Positions 51,263 through 61,050 are shown, numbered from the stretch's first letter. The stretch is DNA of 64,000 bases from Flavivirga eckloniae (GCF_002886045.1 NZ_CP025791.1:2743001-2807000), one strand, 5' to 3'. Notes: generated by a model not told the origin, from the letters alone. Numbers and translations are program-made.

Positions 51263-52441
51263 ATGTTAAGAACAATATCACTTTCACTTTTCCTTATACT
51301 TGTCTCAAGCTGTGAAAAGGATGAGGTACTTTCTCCAGCCTTTTACGCCTGCGATGATTCACTATCTAATAGTCTTCATCCCAATTCAGAACAATATTCC
51401 AATCTCATTCAAAATATAGTTAACTCTGGTGTTCCCGGTATGATGCTCTCGGTTCATGATAATGAAAATGGGTATTGGTCAAAAGCTTTTGGATTTGCAG
51501 ATCTAGCCTCAAAAATACCTCTGGCATCATGTAATATTACACGAGTCGGCAGTACAGTTAAAACATTTACAGCGGTAACAATTCTACTGCTTCAGGAGGA
51601 AGGTTTATTAGACATAGATGATCCTATAACGGATTATTTATCTAACGCTGACATTAGAGGTTTGGAAAATGCTTCTCAGTCTAGCATCAGACAATTGCTC
51701 TTGCATTCGAGCGGTATCTACAATTATATTCAAAATCCACAATTCCAAACGGCTTCATTAAATGATTTAATCAAAATCTGGCAGCCAGAAGAACTCATGA
51801 GTTACGCTCGAAATAAAGATTCCTACTTCCCTCCTGGCACAGATGTGCTGTATTCCAACACCAATTACATACTGTTAGGAATGATTATAGAAAAAGTAAC
51901 TGGTAAAGCCTTTTTTGAGGTATTTAAAACAAAAATATTTGTACCCCTTGGCCTGAGCTACACACAATTTGCTGCTACAGATCCTGTTCCAGATGGAATC
52001 ATACGTGGTTATGTGGATTTGTATAGCAATTTGAATCTAACTAATGCGACTTACTACAGTGGGTGGGATTACTTTACTGCGGATGGAGGACTAATTTCCA
52101 ACTCATATGATTTAGCCATTTTCATGACCCAATTGTTTCAGGGCAACTTACTGAGCAAGGAATCCCTAAATGAAATGATGAGCTGGAAAGCTCCTAAAGG
52201 TGGATATGGTGACGGTTTTGAGACATTTTATGGTCTAGGCATCTTCCTGATAGAAACGGCATATGGTCCGGCGTATTTACATAGTGGAGATGCCGTCGGC
52301 TACTTTGCCAGCATGGTCTATTTCCCAGAGCAAGAGATCACCATTAGTTGGGCAGTGAATGGCAATTATGGCAAAGTGGATGAATTTACGCAATCTAAGG
52401 AGGCCATGGAGAAAATCTTCGATACGGTATTGGCTGAATAA
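51263..52441 (+). CDS. Serine hydrolase (beta-lactamase-like) lipoprotein
   Basis: A 392-residue protein from ATG 51263, next to the stop of the upstream gene. Lipobox LVSSC (Cys 17). S12-type catalytic set: STVK in RVGSTVKTFTAV (SxxK), YSN in LYSNTNYILLG (YxN) and HSG in YLHSGDAVGYF. Members are D-peptidases or esterases. It differs from the cassette-borne one (no TPR tail). Operon with the barrel protein. Confidence 0.9.
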   Translation: MLRTISLSLFLILVSSCEKDEVLSPAFYACDDSLSNSLHPNSEQYSNLIQNIVNSGVPGMMLSVHDNENGYWSKAFGFADLASKIPLASCNITRVGSTVKTFTAVTILLLQEEGLLDIDDPITDYLSNADIRGLENASQSSIRQLLLHSSGIYNYIQNPQFQTASLNDLIKIWQPEELMSYARNKDSYFPPGTDVLYSNTNYILLGMIIEKVTGKAFFEVFKTKIFVPLGLSYTQFAATDPVPDGIIRGYVDLYSNLNLTNATYYSGWDYFTADGGLISNSYDLAIFMTQLFQGNLLSKESLNEMMSWKAPKGGYGDGFETFYGLGIFLIETAYGPAYLHSGDAVGYFASMVYFPEQEITISWAVNGNYGKVDEFTQSKEAMEKIFDTVLAE

Positions 52442-52447
52442 TCATTT

Positions 52448-52639
52448 ATGAGGTTTATTATAAGTACAGTTTTCATCATCGTAATCATGATGTTGACTCA
52501 AATAAATTCTAAATGCTCAGCATAACAAAGAATTGAAATACCTAAACCGTTAAACGAAACTTTGAAAACTGCTCTTAAAGGCGGAAGTGGCACCCTGTAT
52601 AGTGGACTTGGTGAATATAAAATGTTAGCACTTAAATAA
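52448..52639 (+). pseudogene. Possible broken gene for a small secreted protein
   Basis: A single frame of 64 codons: a signal-like start MRFIISTVFIIVIMMLTQ, then TAA at 52523-52525, then RIEIPKPLNETLKTALKGGS to a final TAA at 52639. The unbroken continuation suggests a short secreted protein split by one stop, but no family is recognised. It fills most of the 289-bp gap before the fusion gene. Confidence 0.35.
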
Positions 52640-52730
52640 TACTGCGCTAAAACCACAAACTTACATTATCGTTTACATAGACTTCCACTATTAGTTATAC
52701 TTTTAATAGTTAAACCAATTAATAATATAA

Positions 52731-55379
52731 ATGAAAAATTTTGACGCTATAATTGTTGGAGCCAGATGTTCAGGATCTACTACGGCTTCTCACCTATCCA
52801 AAATGGGATTCAATGTTTTAGTAGTAGACAAAGCAATATTTCCACAAGACACCCTCTCTACTCATTTCGTATGGCCAAGGGGAGCCTCTTACTTAAATCG
52901 ATTAGGAGTATTAGATGAAATTTTAGAACAAACACCTTCTAGTAATGAAATTGAAATTACTATTGAAGATACGACAATTAGAGGAGAAATTCCTCTTGAT
53001 CTACTAGCGCAACGCTTTACCAATTTACATGGAAATGCCGATCGTATTACACAAACTTCATTTTCTGCGAAAAGGTATGTCATAGACAAAATTCTTATTG
53101 ATTATGCTGTAAAACAAGGCGCTAAAGTTTTAGAAGGTTTTACCGTTAATGAACTCATTTTTGACACAAATCAACAAAAAGTATTAGGAATTAAAGGGAA
53201 AAATAAAGATGGCTCTGTTTGTGAATTCTTTTCAAAAAGAATTATCGGTGCAGACGGAGTAAATTCCATTGTTGCTAAATTGACTAATACCTCTAAGGAA
53301 GAAATTAGGGAAAACTGCACCTTTGCTGCTTATTCTTATTTTTCTGGTTTTGACTTAAAAAAACCAATTATTCAAAAAAAAGGAAGAATGTCTATTGGTA
53401 TTGTCCCCACAAATGATGGGCATAATATGACAATGATTTATGGACCCAAAAAATGGGCGAAAGCATTTAGAAATGGAGATAAAAATGAAAACTTTATTAA
53501 AGCCATTAAATATGTAAATCCTGAAATTGGTGAAATCGTAGAAAAGGCAAAAAAGGAAAAAGAAATTATTGGTACTGATAAAATGGCTTCTTTTATTAGA
53601 AATGCAGCCGGTAAGGGTTATGCATTAGTTGGAGATGCAGCTAGTTTCAAAGATCAATGTACTGCTAGTGGAATGACTCATGCCTTTAGAGATGCCGAAC
53701 TAATTGCCCAACACATTAAAATGGGTTTCGAAACTAATGATATAGATAATCAGCTTCAATTATATGCTAGAAAAAGACATCTAGACACATGGAGGTATCA
53801 AGAATTCGTTTCTAAAACAGCAGAAATGAACCCTGCTTCGGCAAGTGAGGTACAATTGTTCGAGGCCTTGTCTAAAAACAAAGAACAAGCAAATCGATTT
53901 TTAGCGATGTATGGAGATACTTTGCCTGTTAGAGATTTCTTTACGGAAAAAAACATAAAAAATGTTTTGATTCCTGTTCTAAACGAAAAAAGAGACTTAC
54001 AGAATTATAAAAAAGACATTTACAAATACTATAAAAACATTTTCGAGATTAACGGAGATGTTTCAAAAGAAGATATATCATTAAATCGAACATGTGTGGA
54101 TTTTGGCATTCCAATAGGTCCAAACATATTAAAACGAGTTGATGATTACTACGAATGGTATAATGCCAGAAATGACTGTAACACATGGCAATATGCACGT
54201 ACACTAAAATCTTTTCCGGGTACAAATGCAAGCATGTTTGATGCTAATGAAAGACATATTGATGGTATTAATTTTGCTTCTCAAGATTATTTATCGATGG
54301 GAAGTCATCCTAAAGTTATGAAAGCAGCAAAAGAAGCTTTGGAAAAATATGGTCCGCACAGTGCTGGTTCTCCCATGGTGATTGGAAATACAGAATTGGT
54401 ACACGAACTAGAAGAGGCTATTGCAGAAATGACAGGCATGAAACATGTCATGATTTTCCCCACTGGTTGGGCTGCTGGTTTTGGTACAATTACAGGACTA
54501 GTTAGAGAACAAGATCATATTGTTATGGATCGCTTGGCACATTCTTGTTTATACCAAGGTGCCTATGCTGCTACCAAAAATGTATATCGCCACCCTAATA
54601 TGTCAATTGATTCAGTTAGAGGATTATTGGAACATATTCGAGAAAAAGACCAAAGAAATGGAATTTTTGTAATCTCTGAAGGCTTATTTTCAATGGATAG
54701 TGAAACACCCGATATAAAAGCACTACAAGAAGTTTGTCGTGATTATGATGCAACACTCATGTTAGATGTAGCACATGATTTTGGAGCACTTGGAGAAAAT
54801 GGTGCTGGCCATATAGGGAATCAAGGCATGAAAGGTCAAGTAGATTTAGTAATGGGTAGTTTTTCTAAATCGTTTGCTTCTAATGGAGGGTTTCTTGCTA
54901 CCAATTCGGCTGCAGTAAAGCATTATTCCAAAATGTACAGTAGTGCATTTATGTTTTCTAACGCTATTTGTCCAATGCAGACAGCTGTAGCTTTAGAAGC
55001 AACAAAAATTATGAGATCCAAAGAGGGAAGCCAATTAAGAAAAAACCTTTTAAATATTGTAAATCATATTAGAAATGAATTTCATAAAAAGGGAATTAAA
55101 TGTTTAGGAACACCTTCCGCTATTATTCCTGTAATGATTGGTGATGAAAAAGTAGCACGAATTGCTCATAAGATTATGACCGAACGAAATATAGCAACCA
55201 TGATTTTGGAATATCCAGTAGTTCCTATTGGCAGTGCTAGATTTAGACTTCAAGTAATGGCCTCCCATACTATAGAACAGGCCAATGCAGTAGTTAGTAA
55301 TATTGCTGAGGCTATTGATGAAGCTAGGGAATATGTGAAAGAATATGAGTCTCCCTTATTACAAACAATTGATAAATAG
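52731..55379 (+). CDS. FAD-dependent oxidoreductase fused to alpha-oxoamine synthase
   Basis: An 882-residue two-domain protein. N-terminal half (about 1-380): FAD-binding Rossmann motif VGARCSGSTTA, DTLSTHFVWPRGASYL and GD at 301-302 in LVGDAASFKDQCTASGM, as in FAD monooxygenases/geranylgeranyl-reductase-like enzymes. A linker (about 390-480) leads to a PLP-dependent alpha-oxoamine synthase (about 480-875): FASQDYLSMG, GSPMVIGNT, DVAHDFGALG and lysine 713 in GSFSKSF. Alpha-oxoamine synthases join an amino acid to an acyl thioester with loss of CO2. A fused FAD oxidoreductase suggests a modified amino-ketone or lipid-like product. No other pathway gene flanks it. Substrates unknown. Confidence 0.85.
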   Translation: MKNFDAIIVGARCSGSTTASHLSKMGFNVLVVDKAIFPQDTLSTHFVWPRGASYLNRLGVLDEILEQTPSSNEIEITIEDTTIRGEIPLDLLAQRFTNLHGNADRITQTSFSAKRYVIDKILIDYAVKQGAKVLEGFTVNELIFDTNQQKVLGIKGKNKDGSVCEFFSKRIIGADGVNSIVAKLTNTSKEEIRENCTFAAYSYFSGFDLKKPIIQKKGRMSIGIVPTNDGHNMTMIYGPKKWAKAFRNGDKNENFIKAIKYVNPEIGEIVEKAKKEKEIIGTDKMASFIRNAAGKGYALVGDAASFKDQCTASGMTHAFRDAELIAQHIKMGFETNDIDNQLQLYARKRHLDTWRYQEFVSKTAEMNPASASEVQLFEALSKNKEQANRFLAMYGDTLPVRDFFTEKNIKNVLIPVLNEKRDLQNYKKDIYKYYKNIFEINGDVSKEDISLNRTCVDFGIPIGPNILKRVDDYYEWYNARNDCNTWQYARTLKSFPGTNASMFDANERHIDGINFASQDYLSMGSHPKVMKAAKEALEKYGPHSAGSPMVIGNTELVHELEEAIAEMTGMKHVMIFPTGWAAGFGTITGLVREQDHIVMDRLAHSCLYQGAYAATKNVYRHPNMSIDSVRGLLEHIREKDQRNGIFVISEGLFSMDSETPDIKALQEVCRDYDATLMLDVAHDFGALGENGAGHIGNQGMKGQVDLVMGSFSKSFASNGGFLATNSAAVKHYSKMYSSAFMFSNAICPMQTAVALEATKIMRSKEGSQLRKNLLNIVNHIRNEFHKKGIKCLGTPSAIIPVMIGDEKVARIAHKIMTERNIATMILEYPVVPIGSARFRLQVMASHTIEQANAVVSNIAEAIDEAREYVKEYESPLLQTIDK

Positions 55380-55702
55380 GAAGTTGTTTATATTAATGTG
55401 TTTTTAGTTATAAATTTTTCCAAACAAAGTTTTTAAAAATTTATAACTAAAAACTAACTCGGTTTAATTAATCGAAAGTAAATGATTCTCGGGGCAAGCA
55501 CACGAGGCATTCAATTGAAAATATTCTTTATAAATTCCGAAGCAAGCTTAGAGGTATTAGAAATAAGATCCCGCTGGATACTGAAACGAATTCAGCACAT
55601 GAAGCGGGATTAGTTCTTCTTACTATTTTGAATGCTTTGCTTCGCAACTTTTCAAAATAGAGTTTCACTAATAAAGTAAAACTTCACCCTAAAGACAATA
55701 TT
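55380..55702. other. 323-bp intergenic region with three hairpins
   Basis: No gene. It holds a 20-bp stem at 55400-55454, a nested hairpin ATCCCGCT/AGCGGGAT at 55568-55610 (with CTGAA/TTCAG inside) and CTATTTTGAA/TTCAAAATAG at 55623-55660. The region separates two converging genes. Confidence 0.7.
55400..55454. terminator. Long hairpin after the fusion gene
   Basis: Perfect 20-bp arms (start GTTTTTAGTTA, end TAACTAAAAAC) around a 15-base loop, 20 bp after the stop codon. Probably the transcription terminator of the fusion gene. Confidence 0.65.
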
Positions 55703-56485
55703 CTATTCTCCAGGAAAATCGGCCTTACGCTTTTCTAAAAATGCTGTTGTTCCTTCTTCAAAGTCAGCTGTTCCAAAGCTATTCCCAAATTCTAGAATTT
55801 CTGTATTAAAGCCATTAACACCATCCTTATAGTTTGCATTTACCGCTCTAATAGCAGCACTAATAGCAACCGAAGAATTGCGCACTATTTTTCCGGCTAT
55901 TTTCTCGCAAAAAGGAAGCAATTCCTCAAGCGTTGTTACATGGTTTACCAAACCATAATTTAGCGCACTATTCGCATCAATCATTCCGGCAGTCATGATA
56001 AGCTCCATAGCCCGTCCCTTGCCTATTAACTGAGGCAAACGCTGTGTACCGCCATAACCAGGAATAACCCCAAGCGATACTTCTGGCAATCCCATTTTAG
56101 CATTATCGCTCGCTACTCTAAAATGACACGCCATGGCTAATTCTAAACCACCACCAAGTGCAAAACCATTTACCGCAGCAATAACAGGTGTAGAAAGGTT
56201 TTCAACAAAATCGAATAACAATTCTTGTCCTTTAGCCGCTAACATTTTACCTTCTTCAATATCATAATCTGCAAACTCGCTAATATCTGCCCCAGCTACA
56301 AATGCTTTTTCCCCACTACCTGTAACAATAATTGCCTTTGTGCTTTTATCTAGATTGGCTTCTTTAAAAGCCTCATGCAGTTCGCTAATTGTTTCTTTAT
56401 TTAATGCATTTAACTTTTTAGGGCGATTAATGGTAATGGTAGTTATACCGTTATTCTTTTCTAATAGTAAGTTAGCGTAGCTCAT
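55703..56485 (-). CDS. Enoyl-CoA hydratase/isomerase-family protein
   Basis: A 260-residue crotonase-fold protein. The oxyanion-hole blocks KAFVAGADISEF and GFALGGGLELAMACHFRVA and the second glutamate in GLPEVSLGVIPGYGGTQ are intact, so it is an active hydratase type. It likely acts in fatty acid beta-oxidation. 18 bp after it on the minus strand side lies the DsbD-N-type gene, probably not related. Confidence 0.93.
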   Translation of the reverse strand: MSYANLLLEKNNGITTITINRPKKLNALNKETISELHEAFKEANLDKSTKAIIVTGSGEKAFVAGADISEFADYDIEEGKMLAAKGQELLFDFVENLSTPVIAAVNGFALGGGLELAMACHFRVASDNAKMGLPEVSLGVIPGYGGTQRLPQLIGKGRAMELIMTAGMIDANSALNYGLVNHVTTLEELLPFCEKIAGKIVRNSSVAISAAIRAVNANYKDGVNGFNTEILEFGNSFGTADFEEGTTAFLEKRKADFPGE

Positions 56486-56503
56486 TATAGTATATTTTTT
56501 AAA

Positions 56504-56944
56504 TTATGGAATAGCAATTTCAAAATCGTCATAACCCGGAACACAACTCTCTTCATTACAGGTCATATATTCAATTTCGCCTATAACTTTCAATGCTTTT
56601 TTAGATTTTAATTTAATACGTTGCTTAAAGCTCGCAACGTTTTCAAAATATTTAACATTGAGCTCAAAAACAGGATCGAAAGCCGTATGCCCTTTATCTT
56701 CAGTCATTTTTCCAACCAGTTCATAGTCTTCGCTATCTTCAAAAATAAAAACCGTTGGTAAAGGCCCCCCTTTAGGTACTTTTAATGAGTACAAATGGTA
56801 CTTTGGTTTTATTGATGCCTTTATAATTACATCATATTCTAAATTAGACACTTTTTTTATGGAAGTTGACCATTTAACAGGGTCTAAAATTTGTGAATAG
56901 CTCATTGAGCTTATTAAAAAAACGAGTACAAGTATTTTTTTCAT
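56504..56944 (-). CDS. Stand-alone DsbD N-terminal-domain protein
   Basis: A 146-residue protein with a signal peptide (about 1-17, SMSYSQ). The mature part is like the immunoglobulin-type N-terminal domain of DsbD: PKYHLYSLKVPKGGPLPT and EYMTCNEESCVPG, which holds the pair of cysteines. DsbD proper has a membrane and thioredoxin part too; these are absent here. It may pass electrons in the periplasm, but no partner is encoded nearby. Confidence 0.8.
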   Translation of the reverse strand: MKKILVLVFLISSMSYSQILDPVKWSTSIKKVSNLEYDVIIKASIKPKYHLYSLKVPKGGPLPTVFIFEDSEDYELVGKMTEDKGHTAFDPVFELNVKYFENVASFKQRIKLKSKKALKVIGEIEYMTCNEESCVPGYDDFEIAIP

Positions 56945-56978
56945 GTTTAAAGCATTTGTTTTAAGGCCCTAATATAAT

Positions 56979-58436
56979 TTATTTCGTAGGAAAAGTTACA
57001 GTAAATGTAGTTCCTTTTTCTTTTTCAGATTTAAACGTTATGGTTCCGTTATAAGTTTCTACAATGTTTTTCACCATGGCTAAGCCCAGCCCCATACCAC
57101 TTGTTTTTGTGGTAAACTTGGGCTCAAAAATCTTATCTCTGTTTTCCTCTGCAATTCCCAGACCATTATCTGAAACTGTAACGATAACGTTATTATCTTT
57201 AGTAGCAACATCAATAACAATCGTAGGCGTTTTGTTTTCTGGCATGGCTTGAATACCGTTTTTAACCAAATTAGTTACAACTCGTATTAACTGTGTTCTA
57301 TCAAATTTTGCAATAATCTCATCCGATTCGGCAGTAAAAAAGATATAATCTTCGTTAAAAATATCCAGTGCCAATTTTACAATTTTCACAACATTTAACG
57401 TTTCACTTTGCTGTGCTGGCATCTTTGCAAAGTTTGAAAATGCCGATGCAATGGAACTCATCGTATCTATTTGCTGAATTAGTGTTTTGGTATACTCATC
57501 TAACTTCGAGTCGATATTTTCGTCTTTCGCATCGAATTTACGCTGAAAATTTTGCACCGTTAAACGCATTGGTGTTAACGGGTTTTTAATTTCATGCGCT
57601 ACCTGCTTTGCCATTTCTCTCCAGGCTTGCTCTCGCTCACTTTTAGCTAATTGTACGGCACTTTCTTCAAGTTCGTCAATCATACTATTATAAGAGTTTA
57701 CCAAAGTAGATATTTCTTCGCTAGTATCATTTACTTCAATCTTCTCGTTTCGTTTTTCTAATCTTGTAGCATTAATTTTATCGCTAATAGCTTTTAACGA
57801 CTTTGTAATGTACTTAGATAATAAAAACGCAATACCAATTGCCATAAGTAAAATAAACATATAAGCATAAGCGATACGTCTTAAAAATTCCTGTAACTCT
57901 TTCGACAGGAAATCATCGTGTTCTAAATAAGGTAAATTTAATATGGCTATTGGTTTAGACCTTTTATCTGTAAGATAGGTATATGAAGACTGATATGTTT
58001 CTCCATTTTCCTTGTGTTTATCTACAAACCTATGCTCTGCTGTATTAGCAATAGGGTTTAATACTTCTGCTTCTAGACATTTTGGTGCGGCATTGCTTTT
58101 TAATTCCGATTTAGACGATATTAACAGGGCGCCTTCCAAATCGTATAAATTAATCTGAAGCTTATGAATATCTGCGACGTTATATATCTCTTCTTTGAAA
58201 ATAACCGGAATGTTCTCGGTTTTTACTTCCCATGTATTTTGCCTGCCATTTAAAACCCGCTTGAGATGTGTTTTAATATTCTCTTCCTTACGTTCTAAAC
58301 GACCTTTGTGATACTCTTGTCGTTCCTCTTTATATTGATAAATCGCTACCGAAGAAATAAGGATCGATGCCAGTAAAACCAGCAATATCATAGCTAAAAA
58401 AATACGAGTACGTAAGGAGAGTTTTTTTAATTTCAT
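56979..58436 (-). CDS. Sensor histidine kinase, NtrY-like
   Basis: A 485-residue kinase. A membrane helix (about 12-34), an extracytoplasmic sensor (about 35-185), a second helix (about 190-212), HAMP (about 213-265), HisKA with phospho-acceptor H281 in AHEIKNPLTPMRL, and HATPase (NLVKNGIQAMPE; DNGLGIAEENRDKIFEP; GMGLGLAMVKNI). No response regulator lies next to it, so its partner is elsewhere. Confidence 0.93.
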   Translation of the reverse strand: MKLKKLSLRTRIFLAMILLVLLASILISSVAIYQYKEERQEYHKGRLERKEENIKTHLKRVLNGRQNTWEVKTENIPVIFKEEIYNVADIHKLQINLYDLEGALLISSKSELKSNAAPKCLEAEVLNPIANTAEHRFVDKHKENGETYQSSYTYLTDKRSKPIAILNLPYLEHDDFLSKELQEFLRRIAYAYMFILLMAIGIAFLLSKYITKSLKAISDKINATRLEKRNEKIEVNDTSEEISTLVNSYNSMIDELEESAVQLAKSEREQAWREMAKQVAHEIKNPLTPMRLTVQNFQRKFDAKDENIDSKLDEYTKTLIQQIDTMSSIASAFSNFAKMPAQQSETLNVVKIVKLALDIFNEDYIFFTAESDEIIAKFDRTQLIRVVTNLVKNGIQAMPENKTPTIVIDVATKDNNVIVTVSDNGLGIAEENRDKIFEPKFTTKTSGMGLGLAMVKNIVETYNGTITFKSEKEKGTTFTVTFPTK

Positions 58437-58548
58437 TAAAAAATTATTAGACCTTTCAAAAGTTCAATAAATATAGCAATAATCGGACCAAATATGTTTT
58501 AGCAAATCCAAATTCCAATAGTTGGATTTTGGAATTTGTGTTTTCAGT

Positions 58549-59097
58549 TTAGGCGCCTGGATTTTTAGCTCTTATATTTTTATAAACCTTGTAGCCTAAC
58601 ATAATAAGAACGCCCAAAACAAAAATTCCTATAACGCCCCAAATCCAATTGAATGCATTTTTTAGAATGACTAAAAAAATTACGGCAAATAAAATAAAAG
58701 TAGCACCTTCATTCCAAAGCCGCATAAAGCTTGATGTTTTTTTAACCTCGTCGTTTTGAAGCTGTTTAAAAAAGTGGTGGGTTCTAAAATGATAAATAAA
58801 AAGAATAACTACAAAAACTATTTTTACTTGCATCCAGTCTTGGTTGAGTAGTGCTGGATTTAAAAAAAACAAGCTTAAACCAAATAGTAAAGCTAAAATT
58901 GCCGATGGCCATGTTATGATAAACCACAAGCGTTTTGCCATAATTTTGAGTTGTTTCCCCAAAATCTCTTTATCTGGAGAGGGTTTATGAAACGCTTCTA
59001 TTTGATATACGAACAATCGTGGTATATAAAAAAGTCCAGCAAACCAAGTAATCACAAAAATAAGATGGAATGCCTTTAGGTAAAAATAATACGCCAT
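58549..59097 (-). CDS. hemJ: Protoporphyrinogen IX oxidase HemJ
   Basis: A 182-residue membrane protein with four or five helices. The heme-ligand histidine is in LKAFHLIFVITWFAGLFY (about residue 11) and a lysine/arginine-rich segment follows, as in the HemJ/UPF0093 family. It oxidises protoporphyrinogen IX to protoporphyrin IX in the membrane. The stop of hemH precedes by 3 bp, so it is cotranscribed with hemH. Confidence 0.9.
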   Translation of the reverse strand: MAYYFYLKAFHLIFVITWFAGLFYIPRLFVYQIEAFHKPSPDKEILGKQLKIMAKRLWFIITWPSAILALLFGLSLFFLNPALLNQDWMQVKIVFVVILFIYHFRTHHFFKQLQNDEVKKTSSFMRLWNEGATFILFAVIFLVILKNAFNWIWGVIGIFVLGVLIMLGYKVYKNIRAKNPGA

Positions 59098-59100
59098 AGG

Positions 59101-60132
59101 TTAACTAATTTTAGCAGGTGTCTTTGTCCATTCGGTAACCCACTTAGACAGCAGATCAACAAATTCGTCATCATCATTTAAGCAAGGTATAGTTATAAAG
59201 TCCTTGCCTCCCATTTCATGAAAAATCTCTTGTCCCTCCATGGCTATTTCTTCTAGGGTTTCTAAACAATCGCTTACAAACGCAGGAGTTACAATACTCA
59301 TATTTTTAATACCCTGTTTTCCCAAACGCTCAATAGTTCGGTCGGTGTAGGGCTGTAACCAAGGATCGAAACCTAAACGAGACTGAAAGGATGTTGAATA
59401 AGTCCCTTCTTCTAGTTCGAGTTTTTCGGCAACCAATCTGGTTACCTCAAAGCATTGATGCCTGTAACAAAACTCATGGGCTTTAGATGGGGTAACACAA
59501 CAACTACCATCTATTTTACAATGCGATTTAGTCACATCACTTTTTCTAATATGACGTTCTGGAACACCGTGGTACGAAAACAGTAAATGTTCGTATGCCT
59601 TACCTTCTAAATGTCTTTTTACTGAATTTGAAAGCACTTCAATATAATCCGGTTTATTATAAAATGCCGGAACGGAATCTATCTTTAAATTTGGAAAGTG
59701 TTCCTTTCTTATCGCTTCGGCCAGTACCAAAATGGTTTCGGTAGTTGCCATAGCAAACTGAGGATATAGAGGAAATAACAAAACCTCATCAACACCTTTA
59801 TCCACCAGTTCCTGAAGCCCTTTTTTAATAGTCATACTACCATATCGCATAGCTAAAGCTACAGGCACTTCCACTTGTTTTTGTATTTTACTTTGAAGTC
59901 TTTCCGATAATACAATTAAAGGAGAACCTTCTTCCCACCATATTTTCTTGTATGCCGCTGCAGATGCTTTTGGCCTTGTTTTTAATATAATCCCTTTTAC
60001 CAACAAAGCCCTTGCTGCTAGAGGTATATCAATAACACGCTCATCCATTAAAAATTCGCCTAAATACTTTTTTACATCTTTTGGCTCCGGACTGTCTGGA
60101 GAACCAAGGTTTACTAGTAAAATTCCTTTCAT
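59101..60132 (-). CDS. hemH: Ferrochelatase
   Basis: A 343-residue ferrochelatase. Catalytic His in LLFSYHGVPERHIRKSD (about 185), the conserved SFQSRLGFDPWL (about 247-258) and TPAFVSDCLETLEEI (about 284-298). A cysteine set HCKIDGSCC...CYRHQC (about 200-225) may bind an iron-sulfur cluster. It inserts Fe2+ into protoporphyrin IX. Operon with hemJ. Confidence 0.96.
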   Translation of the reverse strand: MKGILLVNLGSPDSPEPKDVKKYLGEFLMDERVIDIPLAARALLVKGIILKTRPKASAAAYKKIWWEEGSPLIVLSERLQSKIQKQVEVPVALAMRYGSMTIKKGLQELVDKGVDEVLLFPLYPQFAMATTETILVLAEAIRKEHFPNLKIDSVPAFYNKPDYIEVLSNSVKRHLEGKAYEHLLFSYHGVPERHIRKSDVTKSHCKIDGSCCVTPSKAHEFCYRHQCFEVTRLVAEKLELEEGTYSTSFQSRLGFDPWLQPYTDRTIERLGKQGIKNMSIVTPAFVSDCLETLEEIAMEGQEIFHEMGGKDFITIPCLNDDDEFVDLLSKWVTEWTKTPAKIS

Positions 60133-60142
60133 ATAGTTTCTA

Positions 60143-61042
60143 TTATGTCAAAGACATTACATATTTTTTAGGCGTCGTACCGTATTTCTTTTTAAAAGCT
60201 GCTATAAAATGGCTGGATGTGCTATACCCAACTTTATGCCCTACCTCGTTTACATTATCATCGCCAGACTCCAATAGTTTTCTGGCCACTTCCATTTTAT
60301 AATCAAATAAAAAACTAAATACCGAATCGCCATAAATTTGTTTGAATCCTTCTTTTAGTTTTTTAATATTCAACCCTATTTCATCTGCCAGCTCTTGTAA
60401 ACTCGGTGGCTCTGCCATACGTGCAATAATAATCTCTTTGGCTTTTCTAATTTTAATAACATTAGTTTCGTCAACCAAAAACGGACATTGTTCTACATCG
60501 GCATCTTCGCTTCTATTAAAATACAAGCTTAAAAGCTCGTAAGCTTTTCCTTTAAAATAAAGGTTTTTAATAGAATCATTAAGGTTGTAATTTAATACTT
60601 GATTTAATACAATAGCCATTGATGGCGAAATTACACCATCTTTATAATATTTTTTATCCTTATTATCATCACTTAAAAAAGTAATATAACCAGCTTCCTG
60701 AGAGAATAAGCCATGAAAATTTTTAATCGATATTAAAACCGAAACCATCCACGAGTTAGGATCTATTTCTAAATGTATTGGTAAATCGCGTTGTGGATTA
60801 TACAATAACAACGAATTCTCTTCCATGATGTTTAACACATACCGTCCTTCGTTAAAAACAAAACGACTTGCCCCTTTCACACAAAAGTGAAATTGAATGT
60901 AATCACTATCTATTTCTTTAGCAAGAGACTTTACTTGACTCGACTCGTTCTTATATGTTAGAATCAATGCACCATCATCTAATGTTGTCTCATCAAAAGA
61001 ACTTCTAGCGACACTTTTTTCGTTGTCCATTTCGTCATTCAT
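60143..61042 (-). CDS. AraC-family regulator in the heme gene block
   Basis: A 299-residue protein from ATG 61042; the ATG 13 codons earlier (61081) would put the palindrome at 61051-61071 inside the gene. C-terminal HTH pair (about 200-297): PSLQELADEIGLNIKKLKEG; VNEVGHKVGYSTSSHFIAAF. N-terminal part is a cupin-like sensor. It lies between hemH and hemA and overlaps neither, so it may sense heme or iron status. Confidence 0.88.
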   Translation of the reverse strand: MNDEMDNEKSVARSSFDETTLDDGALILTYKNESSQVKSLAKEIDSDYIQFHFCVKGASRFVFNEGRYVLNIMEENSLLLYNPQRDLPIHLEIDPNSWMVSVLISIKNFHGLFSQEAGYITFLSDDNKDKKYYKDGVISPSMAIVLNQVLNYNLNDSIKNLYFKGKAYELLSLYFNRSEDADVEQCPFLVDETNVIKIRKAKEIIIARMAEPPSLQELADEIGLNIKKLKEGFKQIYGDSVFSFLFDYKMEVARKLLESGDDNVNEVGHKVGYSTSSHFIAAFKKKYGTTPKKYVMSLT

Positions 61043-61050
61043 AATAGTTT

